Assembly (NCBI RefSeq): GCF_029893325.1
Contig: NZ_JARXWL010000010.1
Location: forward strand, 23,927-87,926
Length of the DNA stretch: 64,000 bases
From: Enterococcus sp. PF1-24
GTDB taxonomy: Bacteria; Bacillota; Bacilli; Lactobacillales; Enterococcaceae
Direction: 5' to 3'
The notes beneath the pieces were generated by a model. It searched no databases, was not told the origin of the DNA, and worked only from the letters and a program-made list of their open reading frames with translations. Shown here piece by piece: positions 24,335 to 32,132 of this stretch (positions are counted from its first letter, which is position 1; each line of letters begins with the position of its first letter). Made by a program: the position numbers and the translations under genes.

Positions 24335-25585
24335 ATGAAGAATAATAAAAATGTCCTATTTTTACTTTTAGGACAAGTTATTTCGGTTTTTGGGGGCGCA
24401 ATTTTACGTTTTGCATTATCCCTTTATGTGTTGGATCAGACAGGACGGGCAGATATTTTTGCGACGATTTTAGCAATTTCCAGTATTCCGGTTTTATTTT
24501 CACCGATTGGTGGGGCGATTGCCGATCGCTATGATCGGAGAAATTTGATGGTTTTAATGGACGTTGCTAATGCGGTGTTGGCGGGCATGCTTTTGTTGGT
24601 GTTAGGTGGCGGTTTATCCGTTTGGCTAATTGGTGCCCTGCTGTTCGTTTTATCTTTTGTAGGAAGCTTTGATACGCCAGTGGTTCAAGCCAGCATTCCT
24701 TTATTGGTTCCGGAAAATGAGCTGGAAAAGGTTAACGGTTTAGTGACGGGCGTGCTTTCTTTATCAAATGTGGCAGCGCCGATTATCGGTGGCGTGCTTT
24801 ACGGTATCTTTGGGGCACAAGCCTTGGTGGCCTTTAGTATTGTCTTCTTTATTATCGCAGCTGTTATTGAATCTTTCTTGAAGATTCCTTTCGAGAAAAA
24901 AGTGTCGGAAGCTGGCATGGTAACGACTTTGAAAAATGATTTGGTGGCAGGTTTTCATGAAGTCCGTAAAAATAAAATTATTTCTAAAAGTATTTTTATT
25001 GCCGCATTGGTCAATTTTCTGTTAGTACCTTTCTTTATTGTGGGGCTGCCAATTATTTTAAGAATGGTTTTACAAGCTAACGATACGGTTTACGGAATTG
25101 GTATGTCGTTAGTTAGTGTGGCGAGTATTATCGGGGCGATTTTTGCTATGCAAATTACGAAGCGAATTCGTTTTAATAATTTCTATTTAACTTTTACGAT
25201 TTCTGGAGTATTGCTGATTGTGATGAGTTTCGGCTTATTATTTGCTGGTAATACAATGGGCAATAATATCGGCTTGTTCTTCTTAGTGATTACTGGTGTG
25301 CCAATTGGCATTTTGCTAAGTGCGATTTCGATTTATTTAATTTCCGTGGTGCAAAGAATTACACCGCGAGGAAGCTTAGGCAAAGTTATGGCGACAATCG
25401 CAGCAGTATCGCAAGGGGCGGTACCAGTGGGGCAATTGCTGATGGGTGTTTTATTTAAACAAACCAATAGCTCAGTCTTGCTGCCAATGTTAATTATCAG
25501 CCTGTTAATTTTAGCAGTATCTTTCTTATGCTACCGCTTATTTAAAGAAACTAAAGACAGCGATATTATTCCTGCTAAAGACTAG
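24335..25585 (+). CDS. MFS transporter (MFS_3-type exporter)
   Basis: A 416-residue major facilitator with about 12 membrane helices. The loop 2-3 motif reads GAIADRYDRRNLMVLMD, and a mid-protein amphipathic loop (FEKKVSEAGMVTTLKNDL) separates the halves. The sequence type (VFGGAILRFALSLYVLDQTG) resembles the MFS_3 group, including EntS-like and Mef-like exporters. The substrate cannot be told from sequence. ATG 24335 is used; the nearest ribosome binding site is AGG at 5-6 bases, or GAGGAG at 12. The gene is monocistronic with a terminator at 25612-25666. The 214-base upstream spacer shows no further gene. Confidence 0.85.
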   Translation: MKNNKNVLFLLLGQVISVFGGAILRFALSLYVLDQTGRADIFATILAISSIPVLFSPIGGAIADRYDRRNLMVLMDVANAVLAGMLLLVLGGGLSVWLIGALLFVLSFVGSFDTPVVQASIPLLVPENELEKVNGLVTGVLSLSNVAAPIIGGVLYGIFGAQALVAFSIVFFIIAAVIESFLKIPFEKKVSEAGMVTTLKNDLVAGFHEVRKNKIISKSIFIAALVNFLLVPFFIVGLPIILRMVLQANDTVYGIGMSLVSVASIIGAIFAMQITKRIRFNNFYLTFTISGVLLIVMSFGLLFAGNTMGNNIGLFFLVITGVPIGILLSAISIYLISVVQRITPRGSLGKVMATIAAVSQGAVPVGQLLMGVLFKQTNSSVLLPMLIISLLILAVSFLCYRLFKETKDSDIIPAKD

Positions 25586-25611
25586 TTGTTTTATTAATCG
25601 TAAACACGTAA

Positions 25612-25666
25612 AATAACCGTGAGATGGCCTGTTTGAAAAGGTAGCTATCTCACGGTTATTATTTTT
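25612..25666 (+). terminator. Terminator between the MFS gene and the DNA glycosylase
   Basis: AATAACCGTGAGAT and ATCTCACGGTTATT form a perfect 14-bp stem followed by ATTTTT. It overlaps the immediate upstream region of the next gene. Confidence 0.88.
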
Positions 25667-25684
25667 GTGTCAGGCGGTGTCAAA

Positions 25685-26194
25685 ATGAAGAGTTATCAAT
25701 GGTACAGTGATACGTGGGGGAAGCCAATTAAAGAAGATCGCCATCTGTTTTTATTGTTAACAATTGGTGTTTTTCAGGCGGGCTTAAGTTGGCAAGCAGC
25801 CGCTAGTAAAAAAGAAGTTTTTTTGCGTAATTTTTGTCAGATGGACTTTCGTAAAGTGGCGGCTTTCTTTCCTGAAGATATAGAAGCGATTGAAAAAGAC
25901 CCGGAAATGATTCGCAATCCTCGTAAAATTAAGGCCGTTGTGCAAAATGCCCGGGCGATTGTTGGTTTATTAACGGAATATGAAAGTTTTGCCGATTATT
26001 TGTGGGATTTTTATCAAGGCGTTCCGCTAATTAAAGAATATGAATCAGCTGATTTGGTACCTAACATCTTGCCAGAAGCGACAATTATCGCTAAAGATAT
26101 GAAGAAAAGGGGCTTTGCTTTTGTCGGGCCAGTCGTTACCTGCATGTTTCTGAAAGCTGCTGGCGTCATTCAAGATCAAGTGCTGGATTGTTAG
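25685..26194 (+). CDS. DNA-3-methyladenine glycosylase I family protein (Tag-like, zinc ligands missing)
   Basis: A 169-residue member of the Tag family, which removes 3-methyladenine from DNA in base excision repair. Conserved parts are DTWGKPIKEDRHLF, the FQAGLSWQAAASKKEVF helix-hairpin region, NPRKIKAVVQNARAI and KKRGFAFVGPVVTCMF. Compared with E. coli Tag (about 187 residues), the N-terminal Cys, the His before the E/DWG motif and the C-terminal HxxxC segment are absent. The zinc snap is therefore lost, as seems common in lactic acid bacteria. ATG 25685 has AGGCGG 8 bases upstream; a GTG at 25667 is inside the preceding terminator. It is a single-gene unit. Confidence 0.85.
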   Translation: MKSYQWYSDTWGKPIKEDRHLFLLLTIGVFQAGLSWQAAASKKEVFLRNFCQMDFRKVAAFFPEDIEAIEKDPEMIRNPRKIKAVVQNARAIVGLLTEYESFADYLWDFYQGVPLIKEYESADLVPNILPEATIIAKDMKKRGFAFVGPVVTCMFLKAAGVIQDQVLDC

Positions 26195-26264
26195 TGATTA
26201 CTCAGGTGTTTTCTGGTGGAAATTTGCCTTTTTGCCGTTTCTCTGTTAACCTAGAGAGAGAAAC

Positions 26265-26306
26265 AAGTGGAAATTTAGCTAATTTCCCTTGTCATTTTTT
26301 TACTAA
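26265..26306 (+). terminator. Terminator after the DNA glycosylase gene
   Basis: CAAGTGGAAATT pairs with AATTTCCCTTG around TAGCT, followed by TCATTTTTTT. Confidence 0.75.
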
Positions 26307-26358
26307 AGATGATTTTGTTGTCAGTTCTTTACGTTGGAAAGAAAACGGATTCAATTGT

Positions 26359-26440
26359 TAGGTGAAGGTTAACGGCTAAAAAGCTGTGAAACCCTCAAGC
26401 TGCGAATGTCTACCTAGATTATTTATAATGAATAATCTTT
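26359..26440 (+). other. Possible structured leader before the DUF2187-like gene
   Basis: TAGGT (26359-26363) can pair with ACCTA (26412-26416) around internal AAGCT/AGCTT-type complementarities. It is followed by AGATTATT...AATAATCT, a small inverted repeat containing TATAAT. It could be an RNA element or an operator around a -10. No known class was recognised. Confidence 0.3.
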
Positions 26441-26463
26441 TAAATTAGAAGGAAGTGAAAGCT

Positions 26464-26697
26464 TTGAGACCTTATTGGCCAAAAGATACAGAACCATCTG
26501 AGTTAGGACAAACATTTACTGTGAATCAAGAAGTATCCTTTATTTATAAAAGTGAGATACATGTTGGTTTAGTTGAGAAAATGCTGAAAAATTCAGCAAT
26601 CATTATTTTATATAATGAAAATTTCGATAAAGAAAATCAAACGAAGCTAGTGATTAGTTATTCAAAACTTTTGCCGGTCTTTAAACAACCGGAGTAA
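26464..26697 (+). CDS. Small DUF2187-like protein
   Basis: A 77-residue protein probably starting at TTG 26464, since GGAAG lies 8 bases before it; a GTG at 26455 overlaps that site. The core VNQEVSFIYKSEIHVGLVEK and SAIIILYNENFDK, then KLVISYSKLLPV, resemble DUF2187 (YkvS-like), small beta-barrel proteins with a KOW-like layout (motif V.GxVEKxxxNSVIV). The function is unknown. It lies upstream of the histidine phosphatase gene with a 62-base gap that has no terminator, so they may be co-transcribed. Confidence 0.6.
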   Translation: MRPYWPKDTEPSELGQTFTVNQEVSFIYKSEIHVGLVEKMLKNSAIIILYNENFDKENQTKLVISYSKLLPVFKQPE

Positions 26698-26759
26698 TTT
26701 GTAGGAGGGGCATAGGTCTCTCTTTTTTTGACATTAAAAACTTTGAAAGGAAAGGCTTT

Positions 26760-27341
26760 ATGAAAAGATTATACTTGATGAGACATGGACAGACGCAATT
26801 TAATATGATGGGGAAGATTCAAGGTGCTTGTGATTCGCCATTGACAGATTTAGGGATTAGCCAAGCCCAGATGGCGAAAGCTTATTTTGTGAAGCATAAA
26901 ATAGTTTTTGATGCGGCTTATTCTTCAACGCAAGAGCGAGCGGTAGATACCGCCGAAATTGTTTGCGACTATTTAAAAATAAATACAGCAAAAGGTTTGA
27001 AAGAATGGAACTTTGGTTTATTTGAAGGCGAAAGCGAATTGCTAAATCCGAAGATAAAAGAAGGGGAAACTTCTTACGGGGATTTTTTTGTTGTCTATGG
27101 TGGAGAATCCAGTAAGGAAGTCCAAGAGCGAATTAATAATACAATAACGAATATTTTTAATGAGCGTGATGGCGAGGAAGTATTATGCGTGAGTCATGGC
27201 GGTGCCATGTATAGATTTATTCAAAAATGGCTATCACAAGAGCAAATAAAGGAAATAAAATTTTCTAATTGTTGTATTCTAATATTTGATTTTGCTGATG
27301 AGAAATTCCACTTTGTTAAGTCTGTTAACCCAGTCCGATAA
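26760..27341 (+). CDS. Histidine phosphatase family protein (phosphoglycerate mutase-like)
   Basis: A 193-residue member of histidine phosphatase branch 1. The catalytic RHGQTxxN motif is at residues 8-14, ending with Asn15. SPLTDLGISQAQ and SSTQERAVDTAE (second Arg) follow, then the general acid region WNFGLFEGES and the second histidine in VLCVSHGGAMYRF. The physiological substrate cannot be assigned; the family covers sugar phosphates, nucleotides and cobalamin intermediates. ATG 26760 has AAAGGAAAGG about 7 bases upstream. It is the last gene before a 450-base non-coding stretch. Confidence 0.85.
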   Translation: MKRLYLMRHGQTQFNMMGKIQGACDSPLTDLGISQAQMAKAYFVKHKIVFDAAYSSTQERAVDTAEIVCDYLKINTAKGLKEWNFGLFEGESELLNPKIKEGETSYGDFFVVYGGESSKEVQERINNTITNIFNERDGEEVLCVSHGGAMYRFIQKWLSQEQIKEIKFSNCCILIFDFADEKFHFVKSVNPVR

Positions 27342-27473
27342 AAAATACAGAATATTTAGGCTGAGTAATAAGTTTCAAATTTAGTGCCTTATGAAAGAAT
27401 CTTTGCTATTTCTCTTAGTAAGTGTTAACGTAAAGATAGAATTAAGTTCTTATTTTGATGCCTATTTTAGGAA

Positions 27474-27551
27474 TATAATGTAAATATAGGCAATAACCAT
27501 TTTCGAATAATGACTGCAAGACGATTCTTTTTTAGAGAATCGTCTTTTTTT
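27474..27551 (+). ncRNA. Possible short transcript (TATAAT to strong terminator) in the 27342-27790 spacer
   Basis: TATAAT at 27474-27479 is followed about 40 bases later by a perfect 10-bp stem (AGACGATTCT / AGAATCGTCT) and TTTTTTT. There is no good -35 at 17 bases. The unit could be a small RNA of about 65 bases or simply the terminator of the upstream gene. The remaining part of the spacer, 27552-27790, shows no gene. Confidence 0.35.
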
Positions 27552-27790
27552 GGCAAATAATTGTCGGAAAAAGATGATTTAAGGTTTAATACTTTAACAT
27601 CTTTCAATGGAGGTGAAGGCAGTTCGGGAGATTTTTCTCTGGTAAATAGGTAAACAAGTTGTTTTGATATTTTAGAAAAAGCAATTGGTTAATCTTGATT
27701 AAGCATAACTAGAGTAGTTTTAAAGTAGAGATGATAAAGTAGTAAAATGTCAGCTTTTGTAGCTAGATTAATAAAATGAGGAGCAAAATT

Positions 27791-28735
27791 ATGAAATTAG
27801 GATTTATTCAATCTACTTTTCCAGACGAACGACGGGTACCATTATTACCAGAAGATATTCATGAATTTGAAAACGAACTGCTAATCGAAAGCGGATTTGG
27901 GGCAGCTTTAGGGATTGCGGATGAAAGTTATCGCCAAGCTGGTTGCAAAATTTTATCGCGAGCTGAAGTGTTTCAAGAAGCGGACGGAATTTTTTGTTTG
28001 AAATTAATGCAGCCAGAAGATTATGACCGGATTCGGCCAGAACAAATGATTATTGGTTAGACGCATCCTTTAGGCTCAGGCAAACCTTTTATGGAGCAGC
28101 AAGCTTATCCGAAAAATTTAACCGTGGTGGATTTAGATAATCAGACACCAACGATTCTTTATCAAAAAGCAACTTTTCCAGCAGAATGGTTGCCTATCAA
28201 TTTTGTCAGTCAAAATAGTTTTTATGCTGGCTATGCTGGAGTGCTACACGCTTGTTTAAGCTTTGGTTTATTGCCGGACGATAATACTAAGGTAGCGATT
28301 TTAGGTAATGGCAATGTTTCCCAAGGAGCTTTTCATGGAATTTCGAAATTTACTGCGCAAGTGCGGATGTTTTACCGCAAAACTTTGCCGGAATTTTATC
28401 AACAAAAGGAACAGTTTGATTTAATTATTAACGGGATTGAAGTGGGGGCGCAAGGAACGCCGATTTTAACGCTGGCAGATCAATCATTGTTAAAACCGGG
28501 TGCTTTCTTAATTGACATTGCCGCTGATGCTGGTTATGCCATTGAAGGGAATCGTTTTACAACAGTGTCTGAACCGATTTATCAAGAAAATAGCCGTTAT
28601 TATTATACCGTACCTAATACGCCGACGATTGCTTATCACAACGTGAGTAAGTATTTAAGTCAGCAATTTAGTCAGTACATTTATAAAAAAGATATTACGA
28701 TTTTTAAAGAAAGAGCGTTGCGAGGAAATAAATAA
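27791..28735 (+). pseudogene. N5-(carboxyethyl)ornithine synthase-like gene interrupted by an amber codon
   Basis: A frame of 315 codons resembles lactococcal N5-(carboxyethyl)ornithine synthase (Ceo) and alanine dehydrogenase relatives. The N-terminal part has KLGFIQSTFPDERRVPLLPEDI and the substrate-binding ESGFGAALGI. The C-terminal part has the Rossmann motif ILGNGNVSQGAFHG and IEVGAQGTPILT. Codon 90 is TAG (28058-28060) in IIG*THPLG, where Trp (TGG) is expected, so one G-to-A change splits the gene. No frameshift is seen otherwise. GAGGAG lies 7 bases before ATG 27791. Ceo condenses pyruvate with ornithine or lysine. The gene is probably a recent pseudogene unless the stop is read through. 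Confidence 0.85.
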
Positions 28736-28830
28736 ATATTTTATATTGCTGGGGAAAGCTGATGAAATTAGGCTTTTGCTGGCTTTTTTTGTGCAGATTA
28801 AGCTATTTATTAAGAAATTTTAAATACTTG

Positions 28831-28859
28831 TTGACAATACTTAGGTACCTAAGTATTTG
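28831..28859 (+). promoter_or_regulatory. Promoter of the MarR gene with perfect palindromic operator
   Basis: TTGACA (28831-28836) and TATTTG (28854-28859), 17 bases apart, enclose a perfect 22-bp palindrome at 28836-28857 (half-site AATACTTAGGT). The placement across the promoter spacer is what is expected for MarR autorepression. Confidence 0.8.
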
Positions 28860-28889
28860 GTTTCTAATTTTTGAAAGAGGGAAAAGAGC

Positions 28890-29603
28890 ATGACAGAGTA
28901 TACAAAAAAACTAATGAAAGATTTATCTTTTGTCGGTAGTGCCAGTCGCCGCTTGCTAGGGATGGGCATGAATCCAGTGAAGAAAAAAGCCCCCGCCCAA
29001 CAACGGGTCTTGGATATTTTGGCTAATGAAGACGGCTTGACCCAAGGGGTGTTAGCAGAAATTTTAGACGTTCGTCCAAGCTCACTAACCGAAATTTTGA
29101 AAAAATTAGAAAGCCGCGGTGAAATCGAGCGAGTGGAAGACCCGCAAGATAAACGGATTAAATCAGTTTATTTAACGGAAGCAGGTCGCAAGAAAACAAC
29201 GCCGACTATACAACAACAGGATCGTTCAGAAGATTTCTTCTTCGGCTTGAATGAAGAGGAACAGCGACAATTAGATTTATTATTAACAAAAATTATCGCT
29301 GGCTGGCAAGAAGATTTCGGTGCCGGTTGTGATTTACCGAACTCACCTTTTGATTCAATGGAATCTTTTAAAGCTATGAAAGAGCAATTGGCGAATGAAA
29401 TGAAAAATCTTTCACCTAAAGAGCGAAATCAAATGAAACGCGCAGCTCGTGAAAAAATGCGTCAAGAATTTGGTCGTAATCAAGGGTTTGGTCGTCATGG
29501 TGGCTTTGGCCCTGTGAATCCAATGAATCCGTTGAACCCAATGAACCCGATGTCAGATTGTAATGATTGTTGTCCGGAAGAGTCTGAGTGGGATAACTGG
29601 TAA
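28890..29603 (+). CDS. MarR-family regulator with unusual Asn-Pro-Met and Cys-rich tail
   Basis: A 237-residue regulator. Residues about 35-140 are a MarR winged helix-turn-helix (LTQGVLAEILDVRPSSLTEI, wing EDPQDKRIKSVYLTEAG). A C-terminal extension of about 80 residues is unusual for MarR. It has a charged helix (MKNLSPKERNQMKRAAREKM), a Gly/Phe-rich segment, the repeat NPMNPLNPMNPM and a cysteine cluster CNDCCPEESE. The tail could bind metal or sense thiols (inference). A 22-bp palindrome in its promoter suggests autoregulation. ATG 28890 has GAGGG upstream. The GNAT gene follows 52 bases later with no terminator, so both may form one operon. Confidence 0.88.
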   Translation: MTEYTKKLMKDLSFVGSASRRLLGMGMNPVKKKAPAQQRVLDILANEDGLTQGVLAEILDVRPSSLTEILKKLESRGEIERVEDPQDKRIKSVYLTEAGRKKTTPTIQQQDRSEDFFFGLNEEEQRQLDLLLTKIIAGWQEDFGAGCDLPNSPFDSMESFKAMKEQLANEMKNLSPKERNQMKRAAREKMRQEFGRNQGFGRHGGFGPVNPMNPLNPMNPMSDCNDCCPEESEWDNW

Positions 29604-29655
29604 GTAAAAGATTGCCAGCTCAGCTTACTTAGTCAGAAACTGAGGAGGTATTTTT

Positions 29656-30114
29656 ATGAAAATCCAAATAGCAACCCAATATAGTAAAGAACATTTTGAA
29701 GCAATCACTTTAAGAGAAGAAATCTTAGGCTCAGTGGTTGATTTAGAAAAAGAAGATAAAGTAACAATTTTTGTCGCTAAAGAAAAAAATCAAGTAGTGG
29801 GAACGGCGGCGGTGCAAGTATATCCTTTCGGAATTGCCCGCGTGCGGCAAGTGGTGGTAGCGCCAGCTTTTCAAGGAAAACAAATCGGAAATCAGCTGAT
29901 GGACAGCTGCGAACAGTTTGCCAGAGAACAAAGATGCTCAAGAGTCGTTTTAACTGGACGCAAAAGTGCTAGTCCTTTCTATCTGAAACGAGAGTATCAA
30001 ACCTTTTTAGTCCCTTTTAAAAAACATGACATTGATTTCTTTTGGCTATCTAAAAAAGTATCAGAACCAGAATATCAAGTGAATGGAGGAATTGTCGATG
30101 AAAGAAGTTATTGA
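29656..30114 (+). CDS. GNAT-family N-acetyltransferase
   Basis: A 152-residue GCN5-related acetyltransferase. Beta strand 4 with the acetyl-CoA pyrophosphate loop is seen as ARVRQVVVAPAFQGKQIGNQ (R/QxxGxG/A variant), preceded by VGTAAVQVYPF and followed by CEQFAREQRCSRVVLTGRKS and FYLKREYQ. This order matches the ElaA-like/YitI-like group. The substrate is unknown. ATG 29656 has GAGGAGG 8 bases upstream. It is downstream of the MarR gene and overlaps the next small gene by 17 bases, so it may be under MarR control. Confidence 0.85.
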   Translation: MKIQIATQYSKEHFEAITLREEILGSVVDLEKEDKVTIFVAKEKNQVVGTAAVQVYPFGIARVRQVVVAPAFQGKQIGNQLMDSCEQFAREQRCSRVVLTGRKSASPFYLKREYQTFLVPFKKHDIDFFWLSKKVSEPEYQVNGGIVDERSY

Positions 30115-30247
30115 AAAATCTAAACAAATCATTAAAGAAAATAATGCTCTTTCTAAAGCAGAATTAGAAAAATTAAGGATTGAGTTGGAAGCCAAAACAC
30201 AACTATTTGGTACGACTTTTGGTGTAACGAACTATGCAATCATCTAA
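30098..30247 (+). CDS. Small hypothetical protein, 49 residues
   Basis: ATG 30098 has TGGAGGA 7 bases upstream and opens a 49-residue frame inside the GNAT 3' end, running to TAA 30245-30247. The sequence begins MKEVIEKSKQIIKENNALSK, is helical and charged up to about residue 32, and ends with GTTFGVTNYAII. I do not recognise the family. The good ribosome binding site, the overlap with the upstream gene and the terminator 25 bases later argue that it is real. Confidence 0.55.
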   Translation: MKEVIEKSKQIIKENNALSKAELEKLRIELEAKTQLFGTTFGVTNYAII

Positions 30248-30271
30248 GCCCTGGAAATATGACTTAACAAA

Positions 30272-30320
30272 AGAGTGTTAGCTGCTAAATTGGATTTGGC
30301 AGCTAACACTTTTTGATTTT
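30272..30320 (+). terminator. Terminator of the MarR-GNAT-small protein unit
   Basis: AGTGTTAGCTGC pairs with GCAGCTAACACT and is followed by TTTTGATTTTT. Confidence 0.88.
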
Positions 30321-30370
30321 TAAGTTAAGTCTATTTATTGAAAAGATTTAGCTAAGCTGCTAGCTTTTAT

Positions 30371-30465
30371 TTAAAGTGGCAATAAATCTTCTAAAAATTC
30401 ATTTAAGTCTGCTTGAGAGACTTTCGCTTCCTTTGGTTTAATGTTAAAATTAAATTTATCAGTTT
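30371..30465 (-). pseudogene. Possible C-terminal gene fragment on the minus strand
   Basis: A short minus-strand frame without start codon ends at TAA 30373-30371 and reads FNIKPKEAKVSQADLNEFLE then DLLPL. The composition looks protein-like and could be the tail of a lost gene. It is not recognised and may be chance. Confidence 0.25.
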
Positions 30466-30507
30466 ATGGTTAAAAATAAATCAACTAAATAACTTTTGAA
30501 AATAAAA

Positions 30508-30525
30508 CTTCTATTATAATAGAAG
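30508..30525 (+). promoter_or_regulatory. Palindrome over the -10 region of mreC
   Basis: CTTCTATTATAATAGAAG is a perfect 18-bp palindrome containing TATAAT, 80 bases before the mreC start. It is a plausible -10 and possible operator. No convincing -35 is seen. Confidence 0.5.
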
Positions 30526-30604
30526 AAATTTTGCAAATAACTACGTGAATAAGATCGAAATTGCTTGTTCCGTTTTTTTACTATAGAAAATATGAGGTGC
30601 TTTT

Positions 30605-31462
30605 GTGAAGAAGTTTAATCCTAATAAAAATATAATTATAACTTTGGTAATCGTGATTGTGGCGATTGCGGTGATTAGTTTATCAGCAGCCAAGCGAGAT
30701 AATGACGGTAACGCCAATGCGGTGCAAGGCACGGTTAATGATACTTTAGGCTTGGTAGATAAGGTCTTGCAGGCACCTGTTAAGCTAGTGGGTAATGCTT
30801 TTGGCGCGATTGGTGATTTATTTGACACTTATGAAGAAAATCAACGTTTGAAAAGTGCCTTAGATGAATATGATATGATTGTTCAAGTCAATGATGATTA
30901 CAAGCGGCAACTAGCAGATTTACAAGAAGATTTAGACATGAATAAAACTTTAGAGTCTTATGAAAAAATTGTCACTAGCGTGATTTCTCGTTCCCCTGAT
31001 AGCTGGCAAGAATTGTTAGTCGTAGACAGTGGTGCCAAAGATGGCGTAGAGGTCAACATGGCAGTGATGGCGAAAAATGGTTTAATCGGTCGGGTAATCG
31101 AAGTTAGTGAACATACTTCAAAAATTGAACTGCTAACTTCTGATAATAAAGCTGCCAACCATTTCCCTGTGAAAATCACTTCAAAAACTGGGGTTTCTTA
31201 TGCTTTGTTAGAAGAATATGATGAAGCAACTGGGCTGTTTTTAGTAACGCAAATTACTGGTGATTTTGAAATTGAAGCAGAAGATTTGGTACAAACTTCT
31301 GGTTTAGGGGGCAACTCACCCGCGGGCTTAATTGTCGGTGAAGTGGTCAGCGTGCAAACGGATAAATTAGGAATGAAGCGGCAAGCTTATGTGCAAGCCT
31401 CAGCTGATATGTACGATTTTTCTGCTGTTACTATTATTAAGCGAACAGTTGGAGAGGAGTAA
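30605..31462 (+). CDS. mreC: Rod shape/cell elongation protein MreC
   Basis: A 285-residue bitopic membrane protein that organises peripheral peptidoglycan synthesis. One N-terminal helix (NIIITLVIVIVAIAVISLSA) is followed by a coiled coil at about residues 75-110 and the beta-barrel region (VISRSPDSWQELLVVDSGAK, GLIGRVIEVSEHTSKIELLT, SGLGGNSPAGLIVGEV). The start is GTG 30605 with GAGGTG 5 bases upstream. mreD follows after 6 bases. In enterococci, as here, mreC-mreD precede the secreted hydrolase sagA, consistent with a role in wall growth. Confidence 0.95.
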   Translation: MKKFNPNKNIIITLVIVIVAIAVISLSAAKRDNDGNANAVQGTVNDTLGLVDKVLQAPVKLVGNAFGAIGDLFDTYEENQRLKSALDEYDMIVQVNDDYKRQLADLQEDLDMNKTLESYEKIVTSVISRSPDSWQELLVVDSGAKDGVEVNMAVMAKNGLIGRVIEVSEHTSKIELLTSDNKAANHFPVKITSKTGVSYALLEEYDEATGLFLVTQITGDFEIEAEDLVQTSGLGGNSPAGLIVGEVVSVQTDKLGMKRQAYVQASADMYDFSAVTIIKRTVGEE

Positions 31463-31468
31463 GCGGCT

Positions 31469-31972
31469 TTGAGAAAATATATTCAGTATTATTTGCCGGT
31501 GATTATGTTTTTGCTAATTTTGATTGATACCCAAGTTACTAAGTTTTTAGAACGGGTCAGTCAAGGCATCTTTGTGGGGAATGCCCATTTAGTGATTTTA
31601 GTCGCTTTAGTGGCGGTACCTTTTTTATCGAGAAAGTATTTACTTAGCGTGATGATTTGTCTAGGTTTATTATATGATTGTTATTATACGGGCGTCATTG
31701 GGATTTATACGGTGGCGTTGCCGTTGGTGGTTTTCTTTATGTATAGTATGAAAACGGCGGTTTACACGAATATTTTTACGATGTTTTTTGGCTGGGTGAT
31801 TGCGATAACCGGCTATGAGCTCTATATTGTGATTATTCACCTAGTTTTTCAGCTAGGCAGAGTCAATACTTTGTTTTTTGTGACCCGTTACTTAGGTCCT
31901 AGTTTGTTATTAAATATTTTATTATTTATCGTTTTTGTCTATCCCTTTCAAAAAATCTTTGAAAAAGGATAA
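31469..31972 (+). CDS. mreD: Rod shape-determining membrane protein MreD
   Basis: A 167-residue integral membrane protein with about five helices, the partner of MreC in the elongation machinery. Typical features are an N-terminal YLPVIMFLLILIDTQVT helix and the SVMICLGLLYDCYYTGVIGI segment with charged residues in the membrane. The start is TTG 31469; GGAGAGGAG overlapping the mreC stop gives a site 9 bases upstream. No mreB gene is adjacent, as is usual in coccoid Lactobacillales. Confidence 0.9.
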   Translation: MRKYIQYYLPVIMFLLILIDTQVTKFLERVSQGIFVGNAHLVILVALVAVPFLSRKYLLSVMICLGLLYDCYYTGVIGIYTVALPLVVFFMYSMKTAVYTNIFTMFFGWVIAITGYELYIVIIHLVFQLGRVNTLFFVTRYLGPSLLLNILLFIVFVYPFQKIFEKG

Positions 31973-32016
31973 AAATTACAGGGGATTTTAAGCGGTCAAT
32001 CTAACTGCAATCTTTT

Positions 32017-32060
32017 TGTAATGTTTCTTTTATCCACTTGTCATAAAGATGTGCTAGAAT
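32017..32060 (+). promoter_or_regulatory. WalR-like box and extended -10 promoter of sagA
   Basis: TGTAAT-N5-TTTTAT (32017-32033) matches the WalR consensus TGTWAH-N5-TGTWAH at 11 of 12 positions. An extended -10 (TGCTAGAAT, 32052-32060) lies 19 bases later without a good -35, as expected for an activator-dependent promoter. WalR control of a wall hydrolase is plausible but inferred. Confidence 0.5.
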
Positions 32061-32132
32061 CTTAAGTGTTATCAAAATAAATAAAATTCATACATTTAAA
32101 TATAAAGTGAAATTTTTTTCGGAGGAATATAA

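Noticed and set aside
26359..26440. Known riboswitch (preQ1, THF or SAM type) before the DUF2187-like gene
   Set aside because: Complementary ends exist, but no conserved core of these classes could be recognised.
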